Of a DNA stretch of 17,751 nucleotides, positions 14,472 through 17,751 are shown one piece after another. Each line of letters opens with the position of its first letter. Within the stretch, counting starts at the first letter, position 1. Source of the stretch: Ignavibacteriales bacterium UBA6490 (lineage in GTDB: Bacteria; Bacteroidota; Ignavibacteria; Ignavibacteriales; Ignavibacteriaceae); contig DJMM01000052.1 in NCBI GenBank assembly GCA_002435365.1, positions 1 to 17,751 on the forward strand. The letters run 5' to 3'. The notes under the pieces were generated by a model. It was not told where the DNA came from. It did no database searches and saw nothing but the letters and a program-made list of their open reading frames with translations. The position numbers and the translations under genes are program-made.

Positions 14472-15242
14472 TTATTTTAAAGAGACCTTGCGATCCAGAA
14501 CAGATTTTTCACCCTTTAGGAGATTTATACCGATCTCCTCCCCGGTATTTTTGAGAGCAATCATAACAGAAAACCGGCTGGTGGCAGAGGGGAATATTCT
14601 TATTTTCCCGGAGGTGCTTTCAAGATTGATTTTTTCAAATTTCACTGAGGATAAATTCTCAAATATTACATTCTCGGGATTGTAGTTAAGTTCTAAAATA
14701 TATTCTTCCGGGGGAGTAATATCCACATTAAAAGCGAAATGATTGTCATCATCACTTGCTCTCACTTTTAAAAGATCAATTTTGAAAAAATTATCGGGAG
14801 AATCAGAAGAAAATGAACGCAAAACTTCCGCTGAAGTAATTCCGATAGTGCCGTAAATATCTTTTTCTATTGATGTCCTGACAAGACTTGTAACGCTTAA
14901 AATAACTGCTAACAATACAATACCAGCCGCCAGCCCGAAGGAAAAAGAAAAAGCCCATTTTGTTTTTAACGCGGAGATAAAATCACCGAATACAGCAAGG
15001 GGATTATTTTTAGGTGAATAACGGTTATGATCAATAGACATAAGGATCCTGCTCTGCAGATCGGGAGACGGTTCACGATCCGGAAGATGGTTAAGCATTT
15101 GTCCGGTTTTTGTCAGCTCGTTGTATAGATTCCCGGCGTCGGGATTTTCTCCGAGAAACTTCAATAAAGCTTTCTTTTCGTCAGCGGAAATTATTTTATC
15201 TATATCTTTATTAATCAGTTCCAGGTACTTTTTGTCTATCAT
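14472..15242 (-). CDS. Membrane-anchored anti-sigma factor (zinc-less) for the adjacent ECF sigma
   Basis: The 256-residue product has an N-terminal helical domain (1-75) of the anti-sigma type, one membrane segment (about 97-121), and a C-terminal domain of about 135 residues on the far side with strand-rich pattern. No HxxxCxxC zinc motif is present, as in many ECF anti-sigmas. Its ATG overlaps the sigma-factor stop by one base (TAATG), a strong sign of translational coupling. The C-terminal domain presumably senses or anchors something in the periplasm, but no motif identifies the ligand. The PrsW-family protease in this window is a candidate for cutting it (inference from the known B. subtilis PrsW/RsiW pair). 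Confidence 0.78.
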   Translation of the reverse strand: MIDKKYLELINKDIDKIISADEKKALLKFLGENPDAGNLYNELTKTGQMLNHLPDREPSPDLQSRILMSIDHNRYSPKNNPLAVFGDFISALKTKWAFSFSFGLAAGIVLLAVILSVTSLVRTSIEKDIYGTIGITSAEVLRSFSSDSPDNFFKIDLLKVRASDDDNHFAFNVDITPPEEYILELNYNPENVIFENLSSVKFEKINLESTSGKIRIFPSATSRFSVMIALKNTGEEIGINLLKGEKSVLDRKVSLK

Positions 15243-15784
15243 TACAAAACTCTGTTTCTTAATAGTATATCCTTTAACAATTGTCTGCCCGTGTATAACC
15301 TTGATTTAACAGTTTTTTCAGGAACGTCCAGCAGATAACTTAGTTCCTTGTACGAGTATCCCATAAAATGTTTCAGAACAAGCGGTGCTCTGTAAATCAT
15401 ATCGAGTTCCATCAATGCATCCTTTATTTTACTGCTGAGTTCGTTTTTCTCGTAACTGCTCCCGGCATCAGGCTCCAAGGACGGCATATTAGCATCAATT
15501 ACGATTGTTTTATTTCTTTTTCTTTTGTAATTGATCGATTCATTAACTGTTATACGGTAAAGCCAGCTGAAGAATTTATACTTTGAATTATAGTTCCTCA
15601 GATTTTCATATGCTTTAACAAAAACAGACTGTGTAATTTCCTCGGCATCATCAAAATCGTGGACAAATTTATCTGCCAGTCTGAATACCGTTTTATAATA
15701 TCTGTTTACGATAATTTCAAATGATTTTCCTTTTCCATTCAGGCATTCCTGCACCAGGTACTGGTCATCATTTTCATTATTCAT
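15242..15784 (-). CDS. ECF-family (sigma-70 group 4) RNA polymerase sigma factor
   Basis: From the ATG at 15784 the product is 180 residues. Region 2 spans about 20-90, with DDAEEITQSVFVKAYENL (45-62) and FFSWLYRITVNESIN (71-85). Region 4 spans about 120-172, with a helix-turn-helix in YSYKELSYLLDVPEKTVKSR (143-162). There is no region 1.1 or 3. A GTG 12 nt upstream (15796) could also start it, but the ATG lies 11 nt behind GGAG and leaves a typical ECF N-terminus (NDDQYLVQECLNG). It is followed by a coupled anti-sigma factor and preceded 42 nt away by a STAS gene. Target promoters cannot be read from the window. Confidence 0.93.
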   Translation of the reverse strand: MNNENDDQYLVQECLNGKGKSFEIIVNRYYKTVFRLADKFVHDFDDAEEITQSVFVKAYENLRNYNSKYKFFSWLYRITVNESINYKRKRNKTIVIDANMPSLEPDAGSSYEKNELSSKIKDALMELDMIYRAPLVLKHFMGYSYKELSYLLDVPEKTVKSRLYTGRQLLKDILLRNRVL

Positions 15785-15826
15785 ATACAAATACACTCCA
15801 AGGTGGCAAAAGTTGGTAAATGGCCA

Positions 15827-16111
15827 TTATTCCATTAAAAAGATCTTATCAAGCCCGGAGTATTTAAATACTTCGCTTATATGTTTGTTCATATTAAAAA
15901 TTTTCAGGGTAAAACCTGATTCCTTTAACCTTACATATGCTCTTAACAGAGTTCCTATGCCGGCACTCGAAATATATTCCAGATCTTTCATGTCAATAGA
16001 GCAATTATTGTTGATATCCCTGAGGATATTTTCTGCCTCCTCTGTGTTTGCTGCTGAGAATCTTCCGGAAATAACTATATTCTGCCTGTCCGCTGTTGTA
16101 ATTGTAAACAT
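15827..16111 (-). CDS. STAS-domain anti-anti-sigma factor (second copy in window)
   Basis: This 94-residue product is a compact STAS domain with IDMKDLEYISSAGIGTLL, where SSAG (48-51) is the canonical phosphorylation loop with Ser48 or Ser49 as acceptor. A strong GGGAGGAG precedes the ATG. It lies 42 nt upstream of the ECF sigma gene on the same strand. In contrast to the first STAS protein (loop NSIG), this one keeps the usual serine pair, so the two may answer to different kinases. It could be a partner of the RsbW-like kinase encoded 10 kb to the left, but no local kinase is seen here. ECF sigma factors are not normally controlled by STAS proteins, so the link to the sigma gene is positional only. 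Confidence 0.87.
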   Translation of the reverse strand: MFTITTADRQNIVISGRFSAANTEEAENILRDINNNCSIDMKDLEYISSAGIGTLLRAYVRLKESGFTLKIFNMNKHISEVFKYSGLDKIFLME

Positions 16112-16224
16112 TGCTCCTCCCGGATGCTTTACTAATGCTCAAATTTAGCAATAAATTATTAAAAGCGGTATGAATTAAGTACCGGGACCTGTTTTTGATA
16201 ACGTTTTGATTTTTATTGCAGGAT

Positions 16225-16256
16225 TAATTACGTTATATGCCCTTCCTGCGTAATTA
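16225..16256. promoter_or_regulatory. Inverted repeat in the divergent intergenic region
   Basis: TAATTACG at 16225-16232 pairs with CGTAATTA at 16249-16256. GCAGG at 16218-16222 pairs with CCTGC at 16245-16249, overlapping the first pair at one base. It lies between the divergent STAS and Cfa-like genes and could be an operator or leader hairpin. There is no direct proof of function. Confidence 0.3.
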
Positions 16257-16280
16257 TATTTTCCCCGGTGAATATTAAAC

Positions 16281-16295
16281 TGAGTCATTGACTCA
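16281..16295. promoter_or_regulatory. Perfect palindrome upstream of the Cfa-like gene
   Basis: TGAGTCA-T-TGACTCA is a perfect 7-bp inverted repeat with a 1-nt centre, ending 41 nt before the ATG at 16337. It is where a dimeric regulator would be expected to bind to control the methyltransferase gene. The regulator is not identifiable. Confidence 0.45.
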
Positions 16296-16336
16296 CCTTT
16301 GTATGATTATTTTTTAATATATCAGAGGTGCCCGTT

Positions 16337-17461
16337 ATGAAAAATGCAAGATACAGGTCAGCGGCGGGGAAGCTGCTGGATTTGGCAGGGATAAAGATAA
16401 ACGGGGATAGCGCATGGGACATCAGAGTTAATAACCCTGAATTTTATAAACGTGTTATTACAGAAAAAGAACTGGGGATGGGGGAATCCTATATGGACGG
16501 CTGGTGGGAGACTGAAAAACTGGATGAGATGATCTATAAAATTATTAGTGCGGATCTGCTTGATAAAGTAAAGCATAATATTAAAATAGCAATTCAGCTT
16601 GCAGGGTTTTACCTTATCAATATGCAGGCCGGGCGCAGGGCTTTTATTATCGGCGAAAAGCATTATGACCTCGGCAATGATCTTTTCACAAGCATGCTCG
16701 ATAAAAGAATGAACTATAGCTGCGGTTACTGGAATAATGCTTCATCGCTGGACCAGGCACAGGAAAACAAGCTTGACCTTATATGCAGAAAATTATATCT
16801 GCAGCCGGGCATGAAAATTCTTGATATCGGCTGCGGGTGGGGGGCTTTCGGAAAATACGCTGCTGAAAAGTATGATGCACAGGTTGTCGGCATAACCGTA
16901 TCCAGAGAGCAGGTATCGTTGGGAAGGGAAATGTGCAAAGGCCTGCCGGTTGAATTCCGCCTGCAGGACTACAGGGAAGTCAACGAAAGCTTTGATCGCA
17001 TAGTATCGGTTGGTATGATTGAACATGTAGGTATAAAAAATTATCGTGACTATTTTCAGACTGCCGGGAAGAATCTTAAAAAGAACGGTCTCTTCCTGCT
17101 TCATACTATCGGAAGCATAGTTTCAAATAAAAACGCCGACCCCTGGATGCATAAATATATTTTCCCTAATGGAATGCTGCCCTCAGTTGCACAGCTTGCA
17201 GCGGCGGTTGAGGGTTTATTCGTAATAGAAGATATGCATAACATAGGCGCTGATTATGATAAAACCCTGATGAACTGGTTTGCAAATTTTAACAATCACT
17301 GGGATGAGCTGAAGAGCAGATACGGGGAGCGTTTTTACAGGATGTGGAAATACTTTCTGCTTTCATGCGCGGGAGCATTCCGTGCCAGGAATAAAAACCA
17401 GCTATGGCAGATTGTGCTTTCTCCGAACGGCGTTCCGGGAGGATATATTTCAATAAGATAA
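16337..17461 (+). CDS. cfa: Cyclopropane-fatty-acyl-phospholipid synthase family methyltransferase
   Basis: At 374 residues from ATG 16337 the product is close to the E. coli enzyme (about 382). It transfers a methylene group from S-adenosylmethionine across the double bond of unsaturated phospholipid acyl chains at the membrane. Visible motifs are YDLGNDLFTSMLD, the SAM loop LDIGCGWGAFGKYAAEKY, the VGMIEHVG segment, and the Cfa signature GSIVSNKNADPWMHKYIFPN ahead of GMLPS. The frame is open from a GTG at 16328, but AGAGG at 16324-16328 lies 8 nt before the ATG and overlaps that GTG, so the ATG is preferred. Other Cfa-family members make different methyl-branched lipids, so the exact product is not certain. 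A palindrome lies upstream and a convergent hairpin downstream. Confidence 0.92.
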   Translation: MKNARYRSAAGKLLDLAGIKINGDSAWDIRVNNPEFYKRVITEKELGMGESYMDGWWETEKLDEMIYKIISADLLDKVKHNIKIAIQLAGFYLINMQAGRRAFIIGEKHYDLGNDLFTSMLDKRMNYSCGYWNNASSLDQAQENKLDLICRKLYLQPGMKILDIGCGWGAFGKYAAEKYDAQVVGITVSREQVSLGREMCKGLPVEFRLQDYREVNESFDRIVSVGMIEHVGIKNYRDYFQTAGKNLKKNGLFLLHTIGSIVSNKNADPWMHKYIFPNGMLPSVAQLAAAVEGLFVIEDMHNIGADYDKTLMNWFANFNNHWDELKSRYGERFYRMWKYFLLSCAGAFRARNKNQLWQIVLSPNGVPGGYISIR

Positions 17462-17464
17462 AGA

Positions 17465-17494
17465 TGTCATCTCCTTGCCCGTAAGGAGATGACA
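17465..17494. terminator. Bidirectional hairpin between convergent genes
   Basis: A perfect 12-bp stem (TGTCATCTCCTT at 17465-17476 with AAGGAGATGACA at 17483-17494) encloses a 6-nt loop, 3 nt after the Cfa-like stop and 20 nt from the stop of the oppositely oriented T9SS gene. There is no long T-run on either side, so it is probably a shared 3' end rather than a classical strong terminator. Confidence 0.65.
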
Positions 17495-17514
17495 CTCATT
17501 AAATATTCACCAGG

Positions 17515-17751
17515 TTATTTAAGCAGAAGCATTTTCTTTACACTATGGAAACTGCCTGCAATGATTTCATAATAATATACTCCGCTCATCAGGTCTGAAG
17601 CATTAAAAGCTATTTTATGGTAACCGCTTTCCTGCTCCTGGTTAAGCAGTACGGCTACTTCCTCACCGATGGAGTTATAAATGCTCAACCTTACATTTGC
17701 TTTTTCCTTAAGGCTGAATTCAATAGATGTAACAGGATTGAACGGGTTGGG
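17515..17751 (-). CDS. C-terminal fragment of a second T9SS-exported protein (type A sorting domain)
   Basis: Read on the minus strand, the window edge opens in frame with PNPFNPVTSIEFSL and runs 78 codons to TAA at 17515-17517, ending KKMLLLK. As at the left edge, PNPFNP, VRLSIYNSIGEEVAVL, the SGYHKIAFNAS turn, SGVYYYEI and the basic tail identify a T9SS sorting domain. The cargo part lies beyond the window, so its function is unknown. The gene is convergent with the Cfa-like gene and shares a hairpin with it. The two tails are related in sequence, as expected within this family, and are not evidence of a local duplication. Confidence 0.9.
   Translation of the reverse strand, partial: PNPFNPVTSIEFSLKEKANVRLSIYNSIGEEVAVLLNQEQESGYHKIAFNASDLMSGVYYYEIIAGSFHSVKKMLLLK

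Noticed and set aside
14472..15242. Zinc-binding anti-sigma (ZAS) domain
   Set aside because: No HxxxCxxC motif is present in the N-terminal domain; the anti-sigma call rests on coupling, size and topology.
16281..16295. FNR or CRP binding site
   Set aside because: The half-sites TGAGTCA/TGACTCA do not give the TTGAT or TGTGA cores with the usual 4 to 6 base spacing.
1..17751. The two T9SS tails as a direct duplication or a mobile element boundary
   Set aside because: Sorting domains of this kind recur across many unrelated cargo genes in a genome. The tails differ in sequence and strand, and no transposase or terminal repeats are seen.

Overview
The window looks like a piece of an Ignavibacteria-type genome (Ignavibacteriota/Chlorobi side of the Bacteroidota supergroup). 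Both ends are C-terminal tails of type IX secretion (T9SS) cargo proteins that carry the PNPFNP sorting-domain signature typical of that group. Base composition is moderately AT-rich. No genus can be assigned from the sequence alone.

Region 1 (1-5737, + strand) follows the first T9SS tail and a strong intrinsic terminator. It holds a single-domain response regulator, then the three subunits of an NAD(H)-linked [FeFe] hydrogenase (HydC, HydB, HydA; the first two junctions in this run and the HydB/HydA junction are overlapping or 1 nt apart). After a second hairpin comes a six-TM sensor histidine kinase. A split two-component pair therefore brackets a hydrogenase. HydA has all iron-sulfur and H-cluster ligands, but the proton-relay cysteine after the first H-cluster ligand is serine. 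HydB is only the NuoF-like core.

Region 2 (5738-8381, + strand) starts with a leader holding overlapping hairpins. A compact partner-switching operon follows: RsbW-like HATPase, STAS antagonist, and RsbU/SpoIIE-like PP2C phosphatase, with 10-nt spacers.

Region 3 (8445-16111, - strand) is an envelope and stress block. In transcription order it encodes a second STAS protein, an ECF sigma factor, a membrane-anchored anti-sigma factor overlapping it by one base, and a membrane-anchored protein made of 31 consecutive 9-residue repeats. After a terminator come a 975-residue exported protein (HExxH metallopeptidase, beta-propeller, Omp85-like barrel), a PrsW-family intramembrane protease 3 nt behind it, and a small lipoprotein.

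Region 4 (16112-17751) has an intergenic region with a perfect palindrome, a cyclopropane-fatty-acid synthase-family gene on +, a convergent hairpin, and the second T9SS tail on -.

The hydrogenase, partner-switching and sigma/anti-sigma genes are recognisable families. The least explained element is the nonapeptide-repeat protein. No tRNA, rRNA, CRISPR array, insertion sequence or phage gene was seen, and no gene-free stretch exceeds 300 bases.
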